Part shown: positions 1 through 6,184 of the stretch, one piece after another
Layout: each line of letters starts with the position of its first letter
Position numbering within the stretch: position 1 is the stretch's first letter
Made by a program: the position numbers and the translations under genes
Source of the DNA: an uncultured Odoribacter sp.
GTDB lineage: Bacteria > Bacteroidota > Bacteroidia > Bacteroidales > Marinifilaceae
DNA: 6,830 bases
Reading direction: 5' to 3'
Assembly (NCBI GenBank): GCA_947039985.1
Contig: CAMRAP010000095.1
Span: 1 to 6,830, forward strand
The notes under the pieces: model-generated
The model's input: the letters and a program-made list of their open reading frames with translations, nothing else
What the model was told of the DNA's origin: nothing
Database searches by the model: none

Positions 1-1
1 C

Positions 2-697
2 TTAGATATGATGGGAGTGCCTTATTCGACTTGCAGTACGTTGGTCGAAGCCATGACATTTGATAAGTATACTTGTACGAATTATTTGAGTGCATTTGGA
101 ATCAATACAACGAATCCAGTAATGCTTACTCGGGGTCGTGCTTTTGATAAGGAAACCATTTTGAGTGTAGTTGGTCTACCTTGCTTTGTGAAGCCAAACG
201 CTGAAGGTTCAAGTTTTGGTATCTCTAAGGTGAAAACAGCCGAGGAGTTTGATGTTGCTGTTGAGGAAGCTTTTAGTAAATGTCGTGAGATTTTAGTGGA
301 AGGTTTTTTAAATGGTATTGAATTTACTTGTGGTTTATACAAAGTAGGGGGTAAGAAAGTAATTATGCCTGTGGCAGAAGTGATTCCTAAAAATGAGTTT
401 TTTGATTTTGAAGCCAAATACGATGCTGCGTTTTCTGAAGAAATTATCCCTGGACGTTTTTCTGAAGAGATAACAGAAAAAATCCAAGAAATGGCTTCAG
501 ATGTTTACGACATATTAAGATGCGAAGGAATTGTTCGAATTGATGGTTTCGTTTGTGATGGAGAGGTTGTGATGTTAGAAGTAAACACCACTCCTGGGAT
601 GACCTCTAATAGTTTTATTCCAAAAATGTTAGGAGTAATGGAAATACGTTTGAGAACTGTTATCACAGAAATTATTGAGAATAAATTCAATAACTAA
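2..697 (+). CDS. ddl: D-alanine--D-alanine ligase, C-terminal part (5' end outside window)
   Basis: ATP-grasp ligase that joins two D-alanines in the cytoplasm for the UDP-MurNAc-pentapeptide of peptidoglycan. The frame is open from base 2; 231 residues are visible, so roughly 90-100 N-terminal residues of a typical 320-330 aa Bacteroidales Ddl are missing. Counting from the ATG at base 8, visible marks are FVKP (60-63, ATP-binding lysine), the GSSFGISKV glycine-rich loop (67-75), EAKY (135-138, the omega-loop Lys-Tyr pair), RID (177-179) and EVNTTPGM (191-198). D179, E191 and N193 correspond to the Mg2+ ligands of E. coli DdlB. Retention of the EAKY tyrosine favours D-Ala-D-Ala over D-Ala-D-Lac activity (family knowledge; inference here). 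The ATG at base 8 is internal, not the start, because homology continues upstream of it. The TAA stop overlaps the stop of the convergent mnmA. No frameshift or missing catalytic residue is seen in the visible part. Confidence 0.95.
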   Translation, partial: LDMMGVPYSTCSTLVEAMTFDKYTCTNYLSAFGINTTNPVMLTRGRAFDKETILSVVGLPCFVKPNAEGSSFGISKVKTAEEFDVAVEEAFSKCREILVEGFLNGIEFTCGLYKVGGKKVIMPVAEVIPKNEFFDFEAKYDAAFSEEIIPGRFSEEITEKIQEMASDVYDILRCEGIVRIDGFVCDGEVVMLEVNTTPGMTSNSFIPKMLGVMEIRLRTVITEIIENKFNN

Positions 698-1824
698 ACA
701 CGTTCAATCACTCCTCCACCAATCACATCATCACCTTCGTAGAAAACAGCACTTTGTCCGGGGGTGATGGAGTCGATTGGTTCGTGGAAAACAACACGAA
801 CTTGTTCGCCTTCATGAAATAGTGAAGCAATGCCACCTTCGTTTCGATAGCGTATCTTAGCTGTAACTTCTAGTCCTTCTGGAATCTGTGCATACTTCAT
901 TAAATTGATCTCTTTCACGTAGCAGGTTGTACCTTGTAACTCCTCCTTATCACCTAAAACGACCGTGTTATCTTCTGGATGGATAGCAATGACAAATACA
1001 GGTCTGCCTAATGCAATACCTAATCCTTTACGCTGTCCGATGGTGTAATTAGGGAAGCCTTTATGTTCACCAAGTTTATTGCCTTGTGCATCTATAAAAT
1101 TCCCTACTCCATATATTGCTGCATAATTCTCTACATTTTCAGCTAGAAAATCTCTATAATCATTATTTGGAATAAAGCATATCTCTTGACTCTCTTGTTT
1201 TTTAGATAGCTTTTCATACCCATGCTCTAAGGCTATCTTGCGAACTTCTGGCTTTGTTAATTCACCGAGAGGGAAGATTGAGCGACTTAAATTTTCTTGT
1301 GTCAATGTCCATAGAAAATAGGTCTGGTCTTTCGTTGTGTCTATACCTTTACGCAAATACCAACGTCCATCTTGTTCGCCTAGTCTAGCATAATGACCAG
1401 TGGCAATATAATCACAGCCCAATTCGTCTGCCGTTTCAATTAATTTGCCCCACTTTATACTAGAATTACAAACAACACAGGGGTTAGGTGTACGACCATG
1501 TAAAAATTCATCAATAAAGTTGGTAATCACAGAATCTTTAAATTCTTGTCGAATATCTAATACATGATGTTCAAATCCAAGGTCTTGTGACATTCGCTTT
1601 GCTTCAAATATAGAATCTACGCTGCAACATCCCTTTTCTTTTTCCATACATCCTTGCGAGATACTGTCAAAAGTGCGATAAGTGACACCTACCAACTCGT
1701 ATCCTTGCTCAAGTAATAACATGGCTGCAACAGAACTATCTATTCCGCCACTCATTGTCATCAATACCTTTTTTTTGTTCTGACTTTCCATATTTTCCTT
1801 CATCTGACTTTTAAACTCTTCCAT
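694..1824 (-). CDS. mnmA: tRNA-specific 2-thiouridylase MnmA
   Basis: Cytoplasmic enzyme that activates U34 of tRNA-Lys, -Glu and -Gln with ATP and replaces its 2-oxygen with sulfur (s2U34), using sulfur passed from a cysteine desulfurase. The 376-residue product has the PP-loop SGGIDSS (25-31), HGRTPNPCVVCN (109-120), GHYAR (143-147), DQTYFL (166-171), EICFIP (215-219 region) and a C-terminal beta-barrel region starting near the GQRKGLGI motif (263-270). C119 and C216 match the catalytic cysteine pair Cys102/Cys199 of E. coli MnmA. It is the last gene of the ldcA-gldH-trmB-mnmA block, 8 bp after the trmB stop. Start choice is uncertain: the ATG at 1824 has AGGA 6 nt upstream, made partly from the trmB stop codon, while the in-frame ATG at 1791 (365 aa) has AAGGA 4 nt upstream and gives the shorter N-terminus more usual for the family. 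Bacteroidales often carry several mnmA paralogues, and which one this is cannot be told here. Confidence 0.95.
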   Translation of the reverse strand: MEEFKSQMKENMESQNKKKVLMTMSGGIDSSVAAMLLLEQGYELVGVTYRTFDSISQGCMEKEKGCCSVDSIFEAKRMSQDLGFEHHVLDIRQEFKDSVITNFIDEFLHGRTPNPCVVCNSSIKWGKLIETADELGCDYIATGHYARLGEQDGRWYLRKGIDTTKDQTYFLWTLTQENLSRSIFPLGELTKPEVRKIALEHGYEKLSKKQESQEICFIPNNDYRDFLAENVENYAAIYGVGNFIDAQGNKLGEHKGFPNYTIGQRKGLGIALGRPVFVIAIHPEDNTVVLGDKEELQGTTCYVKEINLMKYAQIPEGLEVTAKIRYRNEGGIASLFHEGEQVRVVFHEPIDSITPGQSAVFYEGDDVIGGGVIERV

Positions 1825-1835
1825 TTTGTGTCCTA
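1825..1835 (-). promoter_or_regulatory. Ribosome binding site for mnmA, nested in the trmB stop codon
   Basis: On the minus strand the trmB stop TAG runs straight into GA, giving AGGA, followed by a 6-nt spacer (cacaaa) and the mnmA ATG at 1824. The spacing is good for a Shine-Dalgarno site and the overlap suggests translational coupling. Bacteroidota generally rely little on Shine-Dalgarno pairing, so functional weight is uncertain. A competing AAGGA lies just upstream of the internal ATG at 1791. Confidence 0.45.
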
Positions 1836-2585
1836 ATTGCTCTCATCTCCAACCATAAAACTAGCCTGGCTGTAATAATCATCTTTTTCAATCTCTACAT
1901 CAGGTTCTAGCAATGGATTTGTATTGTCTAATGAAAAGCGAATGTATTTTATTGTTTTTCCTCGGGAGAGCCACTGCTTTTCGTAAAATGTTTTTATTTC
2001 TAATATTTTGTCTTCATACCCATTGCCGTATAAATCATTTTGATTTACAAACTCTGTTAGCTGATTGGCTTTGATCAATTCAGTTGTATATGTATAAAGA
2101 AATAAACTATCTGTTTTAAGGTTGATCGTTGGATTGGGGCTTGATATTTTTTTGTATAAACTTAAAAATCGGCTTCCACTTAATCGTTTTCGTGCTTTTG
2201 GCATTTGTGGATCAGGGAATGTTAACCATATTTCGCTTACTTCTCCAAGGGCAAAAGCTGATTCAAGCATCTCTGCATACATACGAATAAATGCCACATT
2301 AGAGATTTTCTCTTCATGGGCAGTTTTCGCTCCTTTCCACATGCGTGCTCCTTTAATATCTATGCCAATGAAATTTTTTTCAGGATAGAGTTTGGCTAAC
2401 TCAACGGTGTACTCTCCTTTTCCACAACCAATTTCTAAAACGATAGGATTGTTGTTATGAAAAACCTCTTGATTCCACACTCCTTTTAACTTATAGTCTG
2501 TTCTAAATATTTCTGCATGTCTAGGTTGGAACACATTAGGTAATGTATCCATCTCTGCAAATCGTGCTAATTTATTTTTTGCCAT
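1833..2585 (-). CDS. trmB: tRNA (guanine-N7-)-methyltransferase TrmB
   Basis: SAM-dependent methyltransferase that makes m7G at position 46 in the tRNA variable loop, acting in the cytoplasm. The 250-residue protein has the class I Rossmann SAM motif EIGCGKGEYT (51-60), the second acidic motif at GIDIKG (74-79), the family signature WLTFPDPQMPKARKRL (120-135), which carries the catalytic-site aspartate D125, and the LKTD motif (156-159). A FYEKQW stretch (200-205) lies where the family has its conserved C-terminal Thr/Phe-Glu region. Length fits Bacteroidota TrmB. It starts 12 bp after gldH and ends 8 bp before mnmA; the pairing with mnmA puts two tRNA-modification genes side by side. The start is supported by homology beginning near the N-terminus, by the short gap, and by an AGGA overlapping the gldH stop. 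No internal disruption is seen. Confidence 0.95.
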   Translation of the reverse strand: MAKNKLARFAEMDTLPNVFQPRHAEIFRTDYKLKGVWNQEVFHNNNPIVLEIGCGKGEYTVELAKLYPEKNFIGIDIKGARMWKGAKTAHEEKISNVAFIRMYAEMLESAFALGEVSEIWLTFPDPQMPKARKRLSGSRFLSLYKKISSPNPTINLKTDSLFLYTYTTELIKANQLTEFVNQNDLYGNGYEDKILEIKTFYEKQWLSRGKTIKYIRFSLDNTNPLLEPDVEIEKDDYYSQASFMVGDESN

Positions 2586-2600
2586 TTTATTCTGTTCCTA
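2586..2600 (-). promoter_or_regulatory. Possible ribosome binding site for trmB, nested in the gldH stop codon
   Basis: The gldH stop TAG continues as TAGGA, so AGGA overlaps the stop and lies 10 nt upstream of the trmB ATG. This is the same arrangement as at the trmB/mnmA junction but with a longer, less favourable spacer. Confidence 0.35.
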
Positions 2601-3062
2601 AATCTTGTTTTTCAGCTTTTCTATTTTAATCCCTACATTTTTAATCCCTTTCATATCATCAATGCGCATGCCTTGTTCAATTTTAAAAATCACCTCTCCT
2701 TTCGGGAGTGAAAATGGATGAATACGAATGATCTGTTCGAGTTGTTTGATATTATCTCCTTTACCTATCCATCTGCCATCGGTATTTGCGATTTTCATAT
2801 TAAGAGTGTCTTTAAATAACTGTACATCTTGGCTGTGTGCAGAAATAAAGCACCAAAGGTTTGCCATCTCATAATCGCTTGTATGTCGGAGGCACAAAGT
2901 GAGTTTATAAAGACCACTATCAGGTATATTAGCGGTTAATTCAATGATTTCATCTTTATTCCAGCTCTCTTCTGCAAGTTCTTTATACTCTTCAAATACT
3001 GCTGTTGAATGGCAAGCTATAGTTAGCAGTAAAATGACCATAGGTATGATGTATTTCTTCAT
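2598..3062 (-). CDS. gldH: GldH-family lipoprotein
   Basis: Small envelope lipoprotein of the Bacteroidota-specific GldH family. In Flavobacterium johnsoniae GldH is needed for gliding motility, but homologues are also annotated in non-gliding Bacteroidales, so gliding should not be inferred from this gene. The 154-residue product has a short positively charged start (MKK), a hydrophobic stretch (about 4-16) and C17 as the probable lipidated cysteine. The mature part shows family features: W34 in the ESWNKDE segment, YKLTLCLRHTSDY (52-64), NLWCF (68-72), DTLNMKIA (84-91), GRWIGKG (96-102), and IEQGMR (128-133) near the C-terminus followed by VGIKIEK. The residue at -3 of the cysteine is Thr rather than Leu/Val/Ile, a mild departure from the lipobox consensus. 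No acidic export signal directly follows the cysteine. It lies 16 bp downstream of the LD-carboxypeptidase gene and 12 bp upstream of trmB, inside the same operon. Confidence 0.85.
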   Translation of the reverse strand: MKKYIIPMVILLLTIACHSTAVFEEYKELAEESWNKDEIIELTANIPDSGLYKLTLCLRHTSDYEMANLWCFISAHSQDVQLFKDTLNMKIANTDGRWIGKGDNIKQLEQIIRIHPFSLPKGEVIFKIEQGMRIDDMKGIKNVGIKIEKLKNKI

Positions 3063-3078
3063 ATGTGTATATTTTATT

Positions 3079-3975
3079 TTAGCTGTTTAAAAAAGTGATA
3101 ATTGAGCCTTGCGATGTGACTTCCATCTCAATGGTAGATCCTATAATTAATGGAAAATTGTTAGCAGAGTGACCTGCTGGAAATCCAAAGCAAATAGGGA
3201 AGTTGCAATCTTGTAGAGCTTCTTGTATTATTTCGTACGCACTTTTTCCAAAATCAACTCCTTTCATCTCTGTGAAATCGCCTACAATTACCCCTTGTAG
3301 ATGTTTGAATTTTGAAGATAATTTCAAGCTTTGCAACATTCGGTCGATGGCATAGAGATTTTCGCCAACATCTTCGATGAAAAGGATGGGATTTTGGTGT
3401 TTACACTCTAAAGAGCTCGAACGTAAGCAGTGTAACAGTGTTAAATTACCGCCAGTTAGTTCAGCCCTCACAACTCCTTCTTTGTTGAATGGATGAGGAG
3501 GGATTTGATAAGGACTTATTTGCCCAAATAAAAATTCCTGCAAACGCAATAAAGCCTCTGGCGTGGTATTTAGAAAGCTCTTAGGCATAGGAGCGTGCAA
3601 GCTCTCGATACCTAAGGTGTTTAGTTTCGCATGAAAAACAGTAATATCACTAAAACCAATGACCCATTTGGGAGCACCTTGAAAAGTGGAATAGTCCAAG
3701 TGTTCAACAATGCGCATGCATCCATAGCCTCCTCTATTGCAGAAAATAGCTCGTATCTCTTCGTTATCTAAAGCCCACTGCATGTCGTGTAAGCGTTCTT
3801 TGTCAGTTCCGGCAAAATAAGCATGTCTAGTATGGGCATATTGACCTATAACAGGCTCTAGTTCCCACTGCTGCAAAATTTGGGCTGCATGAGTAATATA
3901 GCTTGATTCAATAGCACCGGCAGGGGATACCAAGGCTACTTTGTCACCTGTTTTAAGATATGGCGGTCTGAACAT
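3079..3975 (-). CDS. ldcA: LD-carboxypeptidase (peptidase family S66)
   Basis: Serine peptidase that removes the terminal D-Ala from murein tetrapeptides through an L-Lys/meso-DAP-D-Ala (L,D) bond during cytoplasmic peptidoglycan recycling. The 298-residue protein has the two-domain S66 layout: an N-terminal domain opening with LKTGDKVALVSPAG (7-20), the RGGYG turn (81-85), and the nucleophile motif GFSD with S109; then a C-terminal domain with FIEDV carrying E201 and FPAGHS carrying H269. S109, E201 and H269 match the Ser-Glu-His triad of the Pseudomonas LdcA structure (S115/E217/H285). No signal peptide is seen, which agrees with a cytoplasmic site. It is the first gene of the leftward block and diverges from metG over 125 bp. 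The AT-rich leader before the ATG has no strong Shine-Dalgarno site, as is common in this phylum. Family S66 also includes microcin C7 resistance (MccF-like) peptidases; housekeeping LdcA is more likely from the operon setting. Confidence 0.9.
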   Translation of the reverse strand: MFRPPYLKTGDKVALVSPAGAIESSYITHAAQILQQWELEPVIGQYAHTRHAYFAGTDKERLHDMQWALDNEEIRAIFCNRGGYGCMRIVEHLDYSTFQGAPKWVIGFSDITVFHAKLNTLGIESLHAPMPKSFLNTTPEALLRLQEFLFGQISPYQIPPHPFNKEGVVRAELTGGNLTLLHCLRSSSLECKHQNPILFIEDVGENLYAIDRMLQSLKLSSKFKHLQGVIVGDFTEMKGVDFGKSAYEIIQEALQDCNFPICFGFPAGHSANNFPLIIGSTIEMEVTSQGSIITFLNS

Positions 3976-4002
3976 AATTTATTTTTATAGACTTTTCGAC
4001 TG

Positions 4003-4010
4003 CGAAGATA
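4003..4010 (-). promoter_or_regulatory. Candidate -7 box of the ldcA-gldH-trmB-mnmA operon
   Basis: On the minus strand the sequence reads TATCTTCG, one base off the Bacteroidota -7 consensus TAnnTTTG. A TTG on the same strand (plus 4027-4029) lies 16 bp upstream, slightly short for the usual -33 to -7 distance. Transcription would begin near 3997, giving a leader of about 20 nt before the ldcA ATG. Assigned by motif only. Confidence 0.4.
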
Positions 4011-4019
4011 AGTAATTTT

Positions 4020-4045
4020 CGATTTTCAATTTCGATTTTCAATTA
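4020..4045. repeat. 13-bp tandem direct repeat in the ldcA/metG divergent promoter region
   Basis: Two adjacent copies, cgattttcaattt (4020-4032) and cgattttcaatta (4033-4045), match at 12 of 13 positions. The pair fills the space between the two facing -7 boxes and so covers the -33 area of both promoters. It could be a binding site for a regulator or a simple slippage duplication; the sequence does not decide between them. Confidence 0.85.
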
Positions 4046-4050
4046 TTTAT

Positions 4051-4058
4051 TACCTTTG
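4051..4058 (+). promoter_or_regulatory. Candidate -7 box of metG
   Basis: TACCTTTG is an exact match to the Bacteroidota -7 consensus TAnnTTTG. No TTG/TTTG is found at the expected -33 distance, where the tandem repeat lies instead. Transcription would begin near 4063-4066, leaving a leader of about 35 nt before the metG ATG at 4101. The match is exact but short. Confidence 0.55.
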
Positions 4059-4100
4059 CACATCATAATTTTGATTTTAAAAATATTAAGAAGTAGAGAT

Positions 4101-6131
4101 ATGGCAAAATTTAAGAGGAATCTAGTAACAACAGCCTTGCCTTATGCAAATGGACCAGTGCATATTGGGCACTTAGCAGGTGTTTATGTGCCAGCAGATA
4201 TTTATGTTCGCTATTTGCGACAAAAAGGAGAAGAAGTCGTGTTTATAGGTGGATCGGATGAGCATGGTGTTCCCATCACTATTAAAGCACAAAAAGAGGG
4301 TGTTACTCCTCAAGATATTGTTGATCGCTATCATAATATTATTAAAGAGTCGTTTAAAGAATTAGGAATATCATTTGATATATATTCTCGAACAACGTCT
4401 AAAACTCACCATGAATTATCTTCGGCTTTCTTTACAAAATTACATGAAGATGGAAAGTTTGTAGAAAAAACAACAATGCAATTTTATGATGAAAAAGCGG
4501 AGCAGTTTTTAGCAGATCGATATATTACGGGTAAATGTCCACATTGTGGAAATGAGAATGCTTATGGTGATCAATGTGAAGCATGTGGTACCACCTTAAA
4601 TGCAACGGATTTAATTAATCCACTTTCTGCCATTACAGGAAATAAACCTGAATTGAAAGAAACGAAGCATTGGTATCTGCCTCTGGATCAATATGAATCA
4701 TGGTTGAAAGAGTGGATTATTGAAGGGCATAAGGAGTGGAAACCAAATGTATATGGGCAGTGTAAATCATGGTTGGATAGTGGATTGCATCCTCGTGCTG
4801 TGACTCGCGACTTGAATTGGGGCGTACCTGTTCCATTGGAGGAGGCAAAAGGAAAAGTGATGTATGTTTGGTTTGATGCACCTATTGGTTATATTTCTGC
4901 AACAAAGGAGTTTACACCAGATTGGGAGAAATATTGGAAGGATCCAGAAACGCGAATGTTGCATTTTATAGGAAAAGATAATATTGTATTTCACTGCATT
5001 ATTTTTCCTGCTATGCTAAAAGCAGAAGGAAGCTATATCGTACCAGATAATGTGCCTGCGAATGAATTTTTGAATTTAGAAGGAAATAAAATTTCTACCT
5101 CAAAAAATTGGGCAGTATGGCTACATGAGTATTTACGAGATTTTGAAGATAAGCAAGATGTGCTACGTTATGTATTGACAGCTAGTGCTCCTGAGACAAA
5201 AGATAATGACTTTACTTGGAAAGATTTTCAAGCACGTAACAATAATGAGTTGGTTGCTATCTACGGAAATTTTATCAACCGTGTATTGGTATTAACAGAT
5301 AAATATTTTGCTGGTATTGTACCAGAACGGGGCGAATTAACTGATTACGATAAAGAGGTGTTGGCTGATATTCCTCATATTATAGCACGTGTAGAAAAGA
5401 ATTTAAATACGTTCCATTTTAGAGATGGATTGAAAGAGTGTATGAATTTAGCTCGTTTAGGAAATAAATATTTAGCGGATACAGAGCCTTGGAAGGTGAT
5501 AAAAACAGATGAAGGGCGTGTAAAAACAATTCTGAATATCTGTTTGCAAATCGCAACGAATTTATCAACTCTAACTGAACCTTTTATTCCATTTAGTGCA
5601 AAAAAATTGAGAGCTTTCTTGAATATAGAGCCCATTGCTTGGGATAAGATGGGAGATGGTGTTATTGCTGTTGGGCATCAATTGAATAAATCAGAACTAT
5701 TGTTTGATAAAATTGAAGATGAGCAAATTCAATATCAAGTGGATAAACTTTTAGCAACTAAAAAATCGAATGAGCTTGAAAATGCTCAAGCTACTCCTGC
5801 AAAACCGAATATCACTTTTGATGATTTTGCAAAAATGGATATACGAGTAGGTAAGATTGTTGAAGCAGAGAAGGTGGCAAAAACCAAAAAACTGATGAAA
5901 CTAACGGTTGATACTGGAATCGATACACGCACTGTTGTTTCTGGCATAGCAGAACACTATACAGCAGAAGAGCTTGTTGGTCAGCAAGTGAGTATTTTAG
6001 TAAATTTAGAGGCTAAAATGCTCAAAGGTATTGAATCTCAAGGCATGATCTTGATGGCAGAAAATGCTGATGGTGTTCTATCTTTTGTTCGTCCAGACAA
6101 AGAGGTGAAAACTGGTTCAGAGATCAGATAG
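4101..6131 (+). CDS. metG: Methionyl-tRNA synthetase with C-terminal Trbp111-type tRNA-binding domain
   Basis: Class I aminoacyl-tRNA synthetase that charges initiator and elongator tRNA-Met with methionine in the cytoplasm. The 676-residue product begins its homology at MAKFKRNLVTTALPYANG and carries HIGH (21-24), SDEHG (52-56), a zinc site CPHC (146-149) and CEAC (159-162) in the connective domain, WFDAPIGY (257-264), and KISTS (330-334) in place of KMSKS. The helical anticodon-binding domain spans about 380-540, including EPW (462-464) next to the expected anticodon-reading tryptophan. A charged linker (about 540-570) leads to an OB-fold tRNA-binding domain (about 571-676) with DIRVGKI, VVSGI and GMILMA. 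An upstream in-frame TTG at 4056 extends the frame by 15 codons but lies inside the -7 box and lacks family support; the ATG at 4101, preceded by purine-rich aagaagtagag, is preferred. The gene stands alone on its strand, divergent from ldcA, and is followed by a strong hairpin terminator. Confidence 0.97.
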   Translation: MAKFKRNLVTTALPYANGPVHIGHLAGVYVPADIYVRYLRQKGEEVVFIGGSDEHGVPITIKAQKEGVTPQDIVDRYHNIIKESFKELGISFDIYSRTTSKTHHELSSAFFTKLHEDGKFVEKTTMQFYDEKAEQFLADRYITGKCPHCGNENAYGDQCEACGTTLNATDLINPLSAITGNKPELKETKHWYLPLDQYESWLKEWIIEGHKEWKPNVYGQCKSWLDSGLHPRAVTRDLNWGVPVPLEEAKGKVMYVWFDAPIGYISATKEFTPDWEKYWKDPETRMLHFIGKDNIVFHCIIFPAMLKAEGSYIVPDNVPANEFLNLEGNKISTSKNWAVWLHEYLRDFEDKQDVLRYVLTASAPETKDNDFTWKDFQARNNNELVAIYGNFINRVLVLTDKYFAGIVPERGELTDYDKEVLADIPHIIARVEKNLNTFHFRDGLKECMNLARLGNKYLADTEPWKVIKTDEGRVKTILNICLQIATNLSTLTEPFIPFSAKKLRAFLNIEPIAWDKMGDGVIAVGHQLNKSELLFDKIEDEQIQYQVDKLLATKKSNELENAQATPAKPNITFDDFAKMDIRVGKIVEAEKVAKTKKLMKLTVDTGIDTRTVVSGIAEHYTAEELVGQQVSILVNLEAKMLKGIESQGMILMAENADGVLSFVRPDKEVKTGSEIR

Positions 6132-6156
6132 GTCGCCCCAATCGCTTAAAAATACA

Positions 6157-6184
6157 AATAGACGCAATGTGAATTGCGTCTATT
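6157..6184 (+). terminator. Rho-independent terminator of metG
   Basis: A perfect 12-bp stem, aatagacgcaat (6157-6168) with attgcgtctatt (6173-6184), closes a GTGA loop of the stable GNRA type. It is followed by the T-rich gtctttta. A bulged A at 6156 allows two further pairs. It starts 26 bp after the metG stop. The minus-strand side is also followed by T-rich sequence (the complement of taaaaata), so it may work in both directions. Confidence 0.85.

Noticed and set aside
82..690. Minus-strand open frames at 82-417 and 505-690
   Set aside because: They lie wholly inside ddl on the opposite strand, resemble no known family and are explained as shadow frames of a clear gene.
672..693. Inverted repeat TTATTGA / TCAATAA at the end of ddl, as a terminator
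   Set aside because: Seven pairs with only one G-C and no T-run on either side; it also lies within coding sequence. Not a convincing intrinsic terminator.
2122..2388. Plus-strand open frame inside trmB
   Set aside because: Antisense to a well-supported methyltransferase gene with intact motifs; no own signals or recognisable product.
4767..5635. Minus-strand open frames at 4767-4994 and 5375-5635
   Set aside because: Both are antisense to the conserved core of metG and have no recognisable product.
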